Assembly: GCA_027037535.1 (NCBI GenBank)
Contig: JALVZQ010000008.1
Location: forward strand, 62,001-126,000
Source of the DNA: Acidilobaceae archaeon
Lineage (GTDB): Archaea; Thermoproteota; Thermoprotei_A; Sulfolobales; Acidilobaceae
Length of the DNA: 64,000 nt
Direction: 5' to 3'
Shown: in pieces, positions 41,095 to 49,938 of the stretch
Position numbering within the stretch: position 1 is the first letter of the stretch
How the letters are laid out: every line of letters begins with the position of its first letter
Notes under the pieces: model-generated
The model's database searches: none
Told to the model about the DNA's origin: nothing
What the model saw: only the letters and a program-made list of their open reading frames with translations
Translations under genes and position numbers: made by a program

Positions 41095-41147
41095 ATGTGG
41101 TGATAAAGATTGTAGAGACCAGGAAAATACTATGATATTATTCCCGA

Positions 41148-41975
41148 CTACGCACCCTTTAGTATTAGCCGAGCTAGCTCTAGCCCGCTTATGTACCCTA
41201 CTGGTTTACCATTATCAACAACGACCACTACCCTGTAGCGGTGGCTCACCATTTTAGAGGCGGCTTCTGCAACGGATGCATCGGGATCAACTGTAGGTGG
41301 CCTGAGTCTTATAGCGTCGCCGACTATAACATACTTTAGTGGTGTTATTCTCTTCGGTTCTCCTCTGCTTAGCTCATAGTACTTCAAGAACACTAATGCA
41401 ATCTCGTCTACGCCTATGACTCCTAGAAATTCGCCTTCTTCCATTACTGGAACTATACTGAGATTATGTTGGAGTAGAAGCTGTCTTACATGCAGTATTC
41501 TCGCCTGGAGATCTACGCTTACAGGAAACGTCTTCATTATTTCTCTTGCTCTAATATCTGATGCATCAACGCTTTCTGATAGTAGTGATGCTAGTTCCCA
41601 GCGTGACACTATACCTGTCGGCTTCCCTTCCTTATCTGTAACGGGCACACTCGTTATCTCTGCTTCGTCCATGAAGCGTAGGGCTTGAAGTAGGGGTGAT
41701 TCCTGGTCAACGTATTTCACAGGCTCTGTCATAAAGCTTGAAGCATGCATTCCAGAGGGAGTTGCTTGTTTAGTCCTAGTTGTTCCAAGCTTGAATATAA
41801 CGTCTCTAAGTGTAAGAATGCCTCTGATCTTGCCTTTTTCTGTCAGGATAGCTCTGTCTGTCTTGAACTTGTCTATTTCGTCTAGTACTTCTGCTAGTGA
41901 ATAGTCCTTGTCTAGTACTGGAGCTGTGCTTCCTTTAATCTCGTCCACGCTCTTAAGCGCTATTTTCTCGAACAC
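41148..41975 (-). CDS. Protein with four CBS domains
   Basis: 275 residues made of two Bateman modules: approximately 15-65 (IRGILTLRDVIFKLG), 80-130 (SFMTEPVKYVDQESPLLQAL ... TGIVSRWELASLL), 140-195 (EIMKTFPVSVDLQARILHVR ... LGVIGVDEIALVF) and 210-270 (RLRPPTVDPDASVAEAASKM ... VGYISGLELARLI). No fused effector domain, so it is a ligand-responsive regulator or scaffold of unknown partner. Start GTG 41975 with SD GGTGAACGGAA. An independent CBS-pair gene lies upstream on the same strand. Confidence 0.85.
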   Translation of the reverse strand: MFEKIALKSVDEIKGSTAPVLDKDYSLAEVLDEIDKFKTDRAILTEKGKIRGILTLRDVIFKLGTTRTKQATPSGMHASSFMTEPVKYVDQESPLLQALRFMDEAEITSVPVTDKEGKPTGIVSRWELASLLSESVDASDIRAREIMKTFPVSVDLQARILHVRQLLLQHNLSIVPVMEEGEFLGVIGVDEIALVFLKYYELSRGEPKRITPLKYVIVGDAIRLRPPTVDPDASVAEAASKMVSHRYRVVVVVDNGKPVGYISGLELARLILKGA

Positions 41976-42150
41976 TTCCGTTCACCATATTTCTATTATT
42001 GATTATACGCGAATAAAACATATTGGCTCATAACTAATATAATTTAGAATCCTAATGATACTCGGAGTCTAAATATACTGCTACTCTACTTTTGATAATG
42101 ATAATGGAAAATCCTGGCCTGAATAAATAATGCATATACTTAGATAGAGT

Positions 42151-42591
42151 CTAGACCTGATTGGCTTTGCCTACATAATATACTAAGTCTATGTAGTGTG
42201 GAGCTAGTCTAATTATGTCTCTCTTGGATATTACTCCCACGACCTTATAGGTCTCGGGGTCTAGTACTGGTAAGTGTCCTATGTTATAGGAGCCCATCAT
42301 TTCTGCGGCTTCTCTAAGCGTAGTATTCCTAAATACATAGTAAGGATTCTTCGACATTATGTCGGCGAGTTTGACCTTTGAAGCGTCTAGACCCTTCGCC
42401 ACTACATTTACTATTATGTCGGTTTTCGTCACTATTCCTAGCAGGCTGTCTTGCTCGTCAACTATTATCAGGCTCCCAATATTATTCTCGGCCATTATCT
42501 TTGCTCCTTCCAGTACTGATTGCACAGGCATTGCCTTTATTGGGGGAGTGCTCATGACTTCTTCACAAAGTGTCTCTGGCTCTTCCGACAT
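42151..42591 (-). CDS. CBS-domain pair protein
   Basis: About 146 residues with CBS motifs VMSTPPIKAMPVQSVLEGAK ... LLGIVTKTDIIVNVV and IMSKNPYYVFRNTTLREAAE ... VVGVISKRDIIRL. The frame starts at ATG 42603, but the sequence GGTGGATGAA between that codon and ATG 42591 is a suitable SD for the latter. Closely resembles the protein at 7915-8346 in layout (VxAKGLDxxxVKLxDVM-type linker in both), so the two are probably paralogues. Partner unknown. Confidence 0.83.
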   Translation of the reverse strand: MSEEPETLCEEVMSTPPIKAMPVQSVLEGAKIMAENNIGSLIIVDEQDSLLGIVTKTDIIVNVVAKGLDASKVKLADIMSKNPYYVFRNTTLREAAEMMGSYNIGHLPVLDPETYKVVGVISKRDIIRLAPHYIDLVYYVGKANQV

Positions 42592-42747
42592 TTCATCCAC
42601 CATTCTTTAAGTCTCTTATTATTACCATGTAATTGTAACTATTTCCGATCTATAATAGTTATCTCTTGACATAAAGATCTATTCCGCCTGGACCACAGTG
42701 TATCTTATATGTCCTGTTCGACAATGATGAATCTGGTGTAGGAGTGA

Positions 42748-43494
42748 TTGGAGCCCTCTAGAAGTGTTCCGAGATTACTAATACATCCTCCTACTCATCC
42801 TCTCCTATCGCTATTATATGTTCCCTTGGGCTTCCTTATAGCTCTAGTTCTAGCATATATTGTAGGATTCACAGCTAACAGGTTGCCACATCCCTACGAC
42901 TATTATGTAATTCTCGCTTCAACATTGATTGCCTTAAGCCCTATTCTTAGCTATGTTAATGTTATAGTAAAAGAGCTAGAATCCTCGGAAGAGCTAGTAT
43001 TAGCGGTTGAATACGTATCGTTATATGGCATACCAGTGCCGATCCCTGCTCTTGTGAAGCAGAGGCGAAAACTCATCATAGCCGTTAACCTAGGAGGCGC
43101 CGCTATTCCTGTTATTGTCTCGTTAATCTTTTTGAAGCTAGCGATCGATCTTCTTGGTCTAGGTGTAATAGTTCCTTATCTCATCGCCGTAATGATTACC
43201 AGTATAGTCACCTTTTGGTTTAGTAGAGTTATTCCAGGCGTAGGAATCGCTGTTCCCGCACTTATTCCTCCATTAACGGCAGCTATGGTTGTATCCTTTT
43301 TATTCGGAGTAGGCCTTATTCCGGGTCTCCTAGCTTATAGTGTAGGGAGCCTAGGTAGCCTGTTGGGCGCTGATGTTTTTAGACTATTGAAGGATCTGGA
43401 TAAATTAAAGACTGGCTTCGCAAGTATTGGGGGTGTAGGCGTATTCGATGGAATATTCCTATCAGGCTTCCTTGCTCTATTGTTAACGATCTGA
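42748..43494 (+). CDS. DUF1614 family membrane protein
   Basis: 248 residues with about seven hydrophobic segments. Typical features are IVGFTANRLPH near the N-terminus, NLGGAAIPVIVSLIFLKLAI in the middle and GSLLGADVFRLLKDLDKLKT with IGGVGVFDGIFLSGFLALLL at the C-terminus. Function of the family is unknown. TTG 42748 start, with GGTGTAGGAG just upstream; the start is uncertain. The B3/4 gene follows in the same direction after about 83 bases. Confidence 0.75.
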   Translation: MEPSRSVPRLLIHPPTHPLLSLLYVPLGFLIALVLAYIVGFTANRLPHPYDYYVILASTLIALSPILSYVNVIVKELESSEELVLAVEYVSLYGIPVPIPALVKQRRKLIIAVNLGGAAIPVIVSLIFLKLAIDLLGLGVIVPYLIAVMITSIVTFWFSRVIPGVGIAVPALIPPLTAAMVVSFLFGVGLIPGLLAYSVGSLGSLLGADVFRLLKDLDKLKTGFASIGGVGVFDGIFLSGFLALLLTI

Positions 43495-43577
43495 TGATTT
43501 GGATGAAACCTTATTAGTATCTTTAATATATTTTGGAGGTGTTCTATAGTCAAAGAATACTGGGAGGTCCAGGTAGA

Positions 43578-44276
43578 ATGAGTGGATCATCGTCTGATAT
43601 ACTTATCTGTATAGATAGCAATGCTTCGAAATATGGGATAAAGGCCTACTATATGACGTCAGAGGGGCCTAGCTCTCCGAGATACCCGGCGAACTGGGAA
43701 AACATAATACGAGAACTTCACGAGTATATTGTGAACAAGTATACTGTAGAGGATCTAAAGAACGATCCAATCATTAAAGCTTACAGGAAATTCTACTGGA
43801 GAATAGGAATCGATCCTACCAAGACAAGGCCAAGCAGTGAAGCCCTTGTAAGGAGACTTCTTAGAGGCAGATTCCCGAAAATCAGCCCTATTGTAGACGC
43901 GGGAAACATTGCTTCCGCCAAGTATCTAGTCCCTATAGGCCTTTACGATCTCGAAAAAGCCTCTGTACCACTCCGATTGACCGTATCGCGTGGCGGAGAA
44001 ATATTCTATGGCATCGGAGGAAAAGACGAAGTGCTTGAAGAGGGATTACCGATCCTAGTGGATTCAGTTGGAAACGTGCTCCACTTATATCCACATAGAG
44101 ATAGCCGTATAACGATGATCAGAGATACAACAACTAAGCTCTTGGCTTTAGCAGCCGGAGTCCCTGGTGTCTCCGATGACCTACTCGTCGAGACCTTGAG
44201 ATTCCTTGGCGGGTTGCTGGATCTATTGAAATGGAAGACTAGCGATATAATTAGAGTAGAAGGCTGCTTACACTAG
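43578..44276 (+). CDS. B3/B4 (PheT-like tRNA-binding fold) domain protein
   Basis: About 232 residues resembling the stand-alone B3/4 domains related to phenylalanyl-tRNA synthetase beta: YRKFYWRIGIDPTKTRPSSE, ISPIVDAGNIASAKYLVPIG, LTVSRGGEIFYGIGG and LYPHRDSRITMIRDTTTKLL. Some members are trans-editing enzymes for mischarged tRNA or D-aminoacyl species; which applies here is unknown. TTG 43533 is embedded in an SD-like TTGGAGGTG, so I prefer ATG 43578, preceded by GGAGGTCCAGGTAGA. Confidence 0.8.
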   Translation: MSGSSSDILICIDSNASKYGIKAYYMTSEGPSSPRYPANWENIIRELHEYIVNKYTVEDLKNDPIIKAYRKFYWRIGIDPTKTRPSSEALVRRLLRGRFPKISPIVDAGNIASAKYLVPIGLYDLEKASVPLRLTVSRGGEIFYGIGGKDEVLEEGLPILVDSVGNVLHLYPHRDSRITMIRDTTTKLLALAAGVPGVSDDLLVETLRFLGGLLDLLKWKTSDIIRVEGCLH

Positions 44277-44323
44277 AGATGTTTATTCCGGGAAGAAAAA
44301 GAATAAGGGATAATTTGAGTCAA

Positions 44324-45412
44324 TTACTCTTTTAACAGTTCTTCTATTGCTTCTGGACCTTTTTCTTTGAGCTGTTGTAGTTCTTCTATCAGGGCTTCTA
44401 GTATCGGTCTATAATCTCCTACTACGCCATAGTCTGATTGTTTGAATATTGGGGCTTCTGGATCTATGTTTATTGCGACTATTCTTCCAGCCTCTCTTAC
44501 TCCTAGCATGTGTTGGGCTGCTCCGCTTATTCCTATTGCGAAGTAGAGTACTGGTTTCACGCTTTTACCTGTCTGTCCTACTTGTCTTTCTGGATCGACG
44601 AAGCCTGCGTCTACTGCTTTTCTTGATCCTGCTACTACTCCGCCCAGTAGTGAAGCCAGTTTTTCTGCGAGTTTTACTCCGTCCATGGATCCTATTCCTT
44701 TACCTACTGATACAATTATCTCTGCTTTCTCGATAAGTACTTCTTCTTTTTTGACTGGGACATAGTTTACTAGCTGCATTCCTGGATCCATTATGGTTTC
44801 GAGTTTCTCTTCGATGATCTCTCCAGTCCTGCTCTCGTCGTAGGGTGGTACTGGGAAGACGTTTGGTCTTGCAGTACCCATCTGTGGTCTTCTAAACGGT
44901 GTCTTAATGTATGCTAGCATTATTGCCGCGAAGGGGGGTCGTATCATTAGGACGTCTCCGGTTTTTTCGTCGACGTCGAAATCTGTACAGTCAGCGGTGA
45001 TTCCTGTTCTTAGCGTGTTAGCGATATATGGTCCCATCTCTCGGCCTTTCATAGTTGCAGAGACAAGGATCACTGCTGGCTTGTATTTCTTAGCTAGGTC
45101 TACTATTACTTGGCCGTATACTCTTGGATAATACGTCTTTAGTCTCTCATCGTCTACTACTATTACCTTGTCTGCTCCATGTTTGATTGGTATCTCGGCA
45201 TATTGTTTTATATTGTATCCTATCAGTACGGCTACTATTTTTTCCTCAGGCTTCTTCGACTGTATTTTCTTCGCTGGCGTGAGCATCTGTAGGCTTGCTT
45301 CACTGATACCGTGCTCGTCTGTTTCCATAACTACCCATATGTCTTTGAACTCGTCTGGCTGCTCGCATGGCCAGTCCGGACATAGCTTCTCACAGTTCAC
45401 TTTCATGGGCAT
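44324..45412 (-). CDS. etfA: Electron transfer flavoprotein alpha subunit (FixB type)
   Basis: 362 residues. The C-terminal FAD domain is clear: SRKAVDAGFVDPERQVGQTG, VLYFAIGISGAAQHMLGVRE and IVAINIDPEAPIFKQSDYGV. The N-terminus begins with an unusual cysteine cluster (MPMKVNCEKLCPDWPCEQ: C7, C11, C16) that ordinary EtfA lacks. Last gene of the fixC-fixX-etfB-etfA operon; its ATG overlaps the etfB stop by one base. The Fix/EtfABCX type in Pyrobaculum bifurcates electrons from NADH to ferredoxin and menaquinone, so the same is likely here. Confidence 0.93.
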   Translation of the reverse strand: MPMKVNCEKLCPDWPCEQPDEFKDIWVVMETDEHGISEASLQMLTPAKKIQSKKPEEKIVAVLIGYNIKQYAEIPIKHGADKVIVVDDERLKTYYPRVYGQVIVDLAKKYKPAVILVSATMKGREMGPYIANTLRTGITADCTDFDVDEKTGDVLMIRPPFAAIMLAYIKTPFRRPQMGTARPNVFPVPPYDESRTGEIIEEKLETIMDPGMQLVNYVPVKKEEVLIEKAEIIVSVGKGIGSMDGVKLAEKLASLLGGVVAGSRKAVDAGFVDPERQVGQTGKSVKPVLYFAIGISGAAQHMLGVREAGRIVAINIDPEAPIFKQSDYGVVGDYRPILEALIEELQQLKEKGPEAIEELLKE

Positions 45413-46263
45413 TACTCCTCACCCCATAGGGCCTTCTTTAAGAAGCCGGCTACTGATTCATCGCTAAACAATTGCTTTAGAATCCATCTTGCCGCGTCTC
45501 TCGGATCTTTTGGAGTGTATACTATCTTCTTTCTGGGTACTTCCGGCATCCATGTGATGTTTGCTACTACTGTCGGTGATCCTTTGAGACCTGTACATCT
45601 CGGATCGAGACCTAGGTCTTCTATGTTCCAAGCGATTATGGGCTTCTCTATCTTAGCTCGTAGCTTGTAGCTTAGCCTCACCGGCCTTGGCTTAAGTGCT
45701 TTGATCGCGGTGGCAACGACCGCTGGCAGATTCACCTCGTATTCCTCGACTGCTTTCTCAGTTTGCCTAGTCACTCTTAGCTTTCCATCCTCGACTAGTT
45801 TCGCGTCTCTTGCATAGTAGACATATGGCCATCCTAGCCAGCTGGCTACCTGTGCACCGATGTGGGCTGTGCTGGAGTCTATTGTCTCGTGGCCGAATAT
45901 TGCCACGTCTACAGGGCCGATCTCCTTTGATATCTTCTCTATTCCTTTAGCTATTACGTAGCTTGTTGCTAGCGTGTCTGCGCCTGCGAACTTTCTATCT
46001 GTCAGTAGGATTCCTTTGTCGACGCCCATTCCTAGGACGTGTTCGAGTCCTTGTGTTGCTGATGGAGGGGCCATTGTTACAGCTATGACTTCTCCGCCGT
46101 ACATGTCTTTTAACCTTAGTGCAAGTTCTATAGCGGGGAAGTCGTGTGGGTTGACTATTGAGGGGACTCCTGCTCTTATCAGTGTTCCTGTCTTTGGATC
46201 GAACCTGACTGCCTGTGTGTTCGGGACCCACTTTATTCCAACTACTATCCTCATATCGTACAC
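45412..46263 (-). CDS. etfB: Electron transfer flavoprotein beta subunit (FixA type)
   Basis: 283 residues. Signatures are VVGIKWVPNTQAVRFDPKTG, VNPHDFPAIELALRLKDMYG, VIAVTMAPPSATQGLEHVLG and VDVAIFGHETIDSSTAHIGA. The last includes the ETF-beta nucleotide-binding region, and QVASWLGWPYVYYA follows. The insert between these blocks is consistent with the bifurcating group, where EtfB carries a second FAD instead of AMP; that assignment is from context. GGAGGTG SD before ATG; 9 bases after fixX. Confidence 0.94.
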   Translation of the reverse strand: MYDMRIVVGIKWVPNTQAVRFDPKTGTLIRAGVPSIVNPHDFPAIELALRLKDMYGGEVIAVTMAPPSATQGLEHVLGMGVDKGILLTDRKFAGADTLATSYVIAKGIEKISKEIGPVDVAIFGHETIDSSTAHIGAQVASWLGWPYVYYARDAKLVEDGKLRVTRQTEKAVEEYEVNLPAVVATAIKALKPRPVRLSYKLRAKIEKPIIAWNIEDLGLDPRCTGLKGSPTVVANITWMPEVPRKKIVYTPKDPRDAARWILKQLFSDESVAGFLKKALWGEE

Positions 46264-46272
46264 CTCCTACCT

Positions 46273-46560
46273 CTACGTGAACCTGTACTGGACTCCTCTT
46301 CCGCTCTTAGGATACTCCCAGCGTAGTCCCCAGGGCTCTGATAGTACTCTGCAGAGTCCGCATTCGAGACATCCCTCGTAGCTGTAGAGTAGCTTCTCAC
46401 CTACAGTTGTATAACAGCTACAGGGGCATAGCATGGTCAGTTCTTTTGGCACGCCTCGTTCATCTATTATTTCTATATGTGGGTCTTCGTCTACGTCATA
46501 GACGGTTCTCTGTAGGAGATCCTCTATTTTTATGGGTTTAAGCCCCTTCTCCTCGCTCAT
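46273..46560 (-). CDS. fixX: FixX ferredoxin-like protein
   Basis: 95 residues. The Fe-S motif is MLCPCSCYTT ... GCLECGLCRVL, followed by the family-typical GLRWEYPKSGRGVQYRF ending. FixX supplies the [4Fe-4S] cluster that in eukaryotic ETF-QO is fused to the FixC part. ATG 46560 overlaps the fixC stop as ATGA, showing coupled translation and stoichiometric production. Confidence 0.93.
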   Translation of the reverse strand: MSEEKGLKPIKIEDLLQRTVYDVDEDPHIEIIDERGVPKELTMLCPCSCYTTVGEKLLYSYEGCLECGLCRVLSEPWGLRWEYPKSGRGVQYRFT

Positions 46561-47873
46561 AGCTTACTCACCACCGAGAATAGTTTGAGCATAAACTTTG
46601 ACAAGCTTACGTCACTCTCCTTCACGGAGTCGAGCAGTGCCTCGAGCACTGTTGGCTCCTCATAGTCTTGCTCATATAGCTTTGCGAGCAGTATATTCAG
46701 CATGGCTGGTAGTTTTGTGAAGAACATCGGGTCCTCCATTACTTTTTCTATTCCGCGGTGCTTGACTAGTTCTCTGAACATGAAGCTTTCCCTTACTCTT
46801 TCCTCGTATTTTCTAAGGTTCTCTTCTGTTGGCCCATCTGACTCGAGGGCCTCTATTATTGTCTCTGCCGCGAGTTTTCCGCTATAGACGGCATAGTCTA
46901 CTCCTCTAATCGTGTAGCCTGTGTTTAGGAGTAATCCTGCCGCGTCTCCCACTACTACTAGGCCTGGCATGTAGAGTTTCTTCGGCATATATCTGAGTCC
47001 ACCTTCAATAGTCATGTGGGCTCCGTACTCGAGAACGTCTGCGTCTCCCCAAATCTTGCTGAAGAATGGATGCGTCCTCAGCTTCTCTAGGAGCATGGGC
47101 ACTGTATGTTTTAATTCACCAGTTTTCGCTGCCTCGTATGCCTTACCGATGTGTAGGACTAGTCCTAGCGCTATCGTGTCTTTCATGGTATACATAAAGC
47201 CTCCGCCTGGGATTCCTGCTGTGACATCGCCTACCATGAACCATGCCAATCCTTCTCCTTCGTCGAGGAGGAGTCGTTCGTTCATAGCCTTTTTACCAAT
47301 GTTGATAACTTCCTTGACTCCTAGTGCTACTTGATCCGGCTTTATCTTCTCTGCTAAGCCAAGTTTCTCTAGTAGGATTCTGTTTACTCCCTCGGCATCT
47401 ACTACTACGTCTGCTTCGATCGTATCTGGCCCGCTCCTGATCCCTTTCACTCTACCGTTTTCTACGATTATCTCGTCAACTCTGACTTCGTCTACAAGTA
47501 TTGCTCCGCTCTCCACTGCTTTGTTGGTCATCCACTTGGCCATCTCTGTAAGATAGGTTGTGAATGCTACTTTTCGCCCAAGCTTAAATTCTACAGTCGT
47601 TACTCGCTCTCCCTTAACGAAGCTGATCCTTTCCCTTGTAACCCATCTATGGATAGGGGCTTCTTTATCGAGATCTGGCCAAACGGTTCTTAGAGGCTCA
47701 GCATATATTTTTCCTCCGAATAGCTCTTTAGTGCCTGCTCCTCGGCCTCTCTCGACGATGAGTACCTTGTAGCCTGCCTTCGCCAGCAAGTATGCTGCCG
47801 AGGCACCTGCTGGCCCCGCTCCTACAACCACAACGTCGAACTTTGTAGGCGTCTGGCTACTCAAAACAGTCAC
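46557..47873 (-). CDS. fixC: FixC, ETF-quinone oxidoreductase flavoprotein
   Basis: 438 residues. FAD-binding GxGxxG is VVVGAGPAGASAAYLLAKAG, followed by EADVVVDAEGVNRILLEKLG and VVVGDAAGLLLNTGYTIRGV near the C-terminal third, where the quinone-facing region lies. It accepts electrons from EtfAB via FAD and the FixX cluster and reduces quinone at the membrane. First gene of the operon; TATA-like GTAAAATAAAC lies near 47905-47916 on the minus strand. Confidence 0.94.
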   Translation of the reverse strand: MTVLSSQTPTKFDVVVVGAGPAGASAAYLLAKAGYKVLIVERGRGAGTKELFGGKIYAEPLRTVWPDLDKEAPIHRWVTRERISFVKGERVTTVEFKLGRKVAFTTYLTEMAKWMTNKAVESGAILVDEVRVDEIIVENGRVKGIRSGPDTIEADVVVDAEGVNRILLEKLGLAEKIKPDQVALGVKEVINIGKKAMNERLLLDEGEGLAWFMVGDVTAGIPGGGFMYTMKDTIALGLVLHIGKAYEAAKTGELKHTVPMLLEKLRTHPFFSKIWGDADVLEYGAHMTIEGGLRYMPKKLYMPGLVVVGDAAGLLLNTGYTIRGVDYAVYSGKLAAETIIEALESDGPTEENLRKYEERVRESFMFRELVKHRGIEKVMEDPMFFTKLPAMLNILLAKLYEQDYEEPTVLEALLDSVKESDVSLSKFMLKLFSVVSKL

Positions 47874-48057
47874 CTATTAACGGCATATGTATTTAGTTTA
47901 TTTTACCTATAACAATCCAAATACTTAATACAAGTTGCTATTAGATACTTTATTAAGGAACGATATAGGACCAGTTAATTTCGCCGTCAGCCAATAATAA
48001 GAGGTTCAACTTATAGACTACTACTGCGTGTTAATACTCTAATGGTGTGTGATAAAT

Positions 48058-49938
48058 ATGCAAGTACCAAGCGGCAAGATACTTCTAATCAATGCTTCAA
48101 CAAACACGAGTAAGATTATCGAGATCCCTCAGACTGTTTATAAAACGCTACTAGGGGGTAGAGGTCTCGGCGCGTTTCTAGCATATAAAATGTTGAATTT
48201 TAATATAGAACCTTTCTCGGAGAAAAATCCTTTTATTATAATACCAGGACTATTAGTAGGAACAGGACTGAGCACAGCTAGTAAGACAACCATTATCTCG
48301 AGGAGTCCTTTAACAAATCTTCTCGGACGAAGTAGCGTTGGAGCCAGACTTGGCTCGGTCTTGAGACAATTGGGTCTTGACGCCCTAGTGATAGTTGGAA
48401 GAGCAAGGAATCCCAGCGTTATAGTAGTTGATAATGAGAAAGTATCTATAGAGAATGCTGAGGAGTTTTGGGGACTTAGGATAAGTGAGGCACGAACAGA
48501 GCTCCAGAAAAAGTATCCCGGGTACTCGTCCTGTATTATAGGGCCTGCAGGCGAGAACCTTAGCAGAATCGCGCTCGTAGACTGTGACGGTAGACAGGCC
48601 GGGAGAACAGGCTTAGGAGCCGTCCTCGGATCAAAAAATATAAAAGCAATATTAGCAAAGGCCCGGGGAAGCAAGTCCGAGTACAACAGGGAGCAAAGGC
48701 GATTAATTGTAAAATGGGCGCAAACTATCCCCAAGAGCCCCTCTAGTAAAACACTCGTCGAGTATGGCACACCCATAGTCGTTAGCTTAACTGAGCCCCA
48801 AGGGGTTCTGCCCTCGCGTAACTGGACTAATAGCACCTTGTCTTGGTGCCCGGACAGAAACATTGCACGTGACGAATACACGAGCTATGCTAGGAGAAAT
48901 AGGGTTGCTCGGAATCCTTGTATTAGTTGTAACAGGCCATGTAGTCAAGTAATACGTATAAGAGATCCCTTAGAGAATAAAATTAGAGAGTACGATGGGC
49001 CAGAATACGAACTGTTATATAGTCTGGGAACAAACCTAGGTTTCTGCGATCCAGAAAATGCTGCAGTTCTAAGCTTATTAGCCGATGAACTTGGGTTTGA
49101 CGGGATTAGTCTAGGAACAACGATATCCTGGTTCCTTGAGGCTAAGGAGAAGGGTTTTATCGATCTTGAGAAGCTTCCAAACGAGTATAAGCACGTAGCT
49201 TGGGGAGATCTAGAGGGAATAGTCAAACTAATAACCGATATTGCCTATAGAAATAATGCCGTTGCTAGTATTCTTGCTGAAGGCGAGAAAATTGCCTCTG
49301 AGAAGCTTGGAGGCCCCGAGCTAGCTATTCATGTTAAGGGCCTAGGTTTGCCGGCGTACGATGCACGGGGACTCAAGGGCTTAGGCCTAGGATACGCTGT
49401 TAGTAGTAGGGGTGGGGACCATCTGACTAGTGGAATGTATGCAGTCGAGCTCGGAGGCAAGCTATGGATCTATGATAATGTTGATCCCTTGACATATAGA
49501 GGGAAACCTCACATTGTAAGATTTATGGAGAATATGTTTGCATTATTCGATATATTGGGTATATGTAAGTTCTCTAGAAAAGAAATAACACTCAGCGATA
49601 TACTAGAGGCTGTAAACGTGTTCACAGGATACTCTTATACTACTACTGATCTAATGAGTGTTGCAGAACGAACAATAACCTTGGAACGACTAGTGAACCT
49701 TGCACTCGGATTATCTCCACGAGAAGAAGATAACTTGCCTCGTAGACTCTTTGAAGAACCTATTAGTGACGGACCTAAAAAAGGCGAAAGAATGGATCCC
49801 GGAGAGTTCCGTCGTATGAAGAGAGAGTATTATCTGATTAGAGGATGGGATCCGGATACAGGAGTTCCAACAAAAGAAATACTATATATGCTGAGACTAG
49901 ACAAGCTATTAGCAATAGATATTGCTCTTGTAGACTAA
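48058..49938 (+). CDS. Aldehyde:ferredoxin oxidoreductase family protein (tungstopterin)
   Basis: About 626 residues. Domain 1 has KTLLGGRGLGAFLAYKML and PGLLVGTGLSTASKTTIISR. The [4Fe-4S] ligands are CISCNRPC (about residue 288) with the fourth Cys in DILGICKFSR near the C-terminus. The pterin-binding region includes YDARGLKGLGLGYAVSSRGG. It oxidises aldehydes to acids, reducing ferredoxin; which aldehyde is unknown. GTG 48049 opens the frame, but GGTG at 48043 is better spaced for ATG 48058. Its final 4 bases overlap the convergent NFACT gene. Confidence 0.9.
   Translation: MQVPSGKILLINASTNTSKIIEIPQTVYKTLLGGRGLGAFLAYKMLNFNIEPFSEKNPFIIIPGLLVGTGLSTASKTTIISRSPLTNLLGRSSVGARLGSVLRQLGLDALVIVGRARNPSVIVVDNEKVSIENAEEFWGLRISEARTELQKKYPGYSSCIIGPAGENLSRIALVDCDGRQAGRTGLGAVLGSKNIKAILAKARGSKSEYNREQRRLIVKWAQTIPKSPSSKTLVEYGTPIVVSLTEPQGVLPSRNWTNSTLSWCPDRNIARDEYTSYARRNRVARNPCISCNRPCSQVIRIRDPLENKIREYDGPEYELLYSLGTNLGFCDPENAAVLSLLADELGFDGISLGTTISWFLEAKEKGFIDLEKLPNEYKHVAWGDLEGIVKLITDIAYRNNAVASILAEGEKIASEKLGGPELAIHVKGLGLPAYDARGLKGLGLGYAVSSRGGDHLTSGMYAVELGGKLWIYDNVDPLTYRGKPHIVRFMENMFALFDILGICKFSRKEITLSDILEAVNVFTGYSYTTTDLMSVAERTITLERLVNLALGLSPREEDNLPRRLFEEPISDGPKKGERMDPGEFRRMKREYYLIRGWDPDTGVPTKEILYMLRLDKLLAIDIALVD

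Noticed and set aside
44449-44736. Leucine-rich plus-strand ORF opposite etfA
   Set aside because: It is antisense to the conserved FAD domain of EtfA; the hydrophobicity comes from reverse-frame codons of Lys/Glu-rich sequence.
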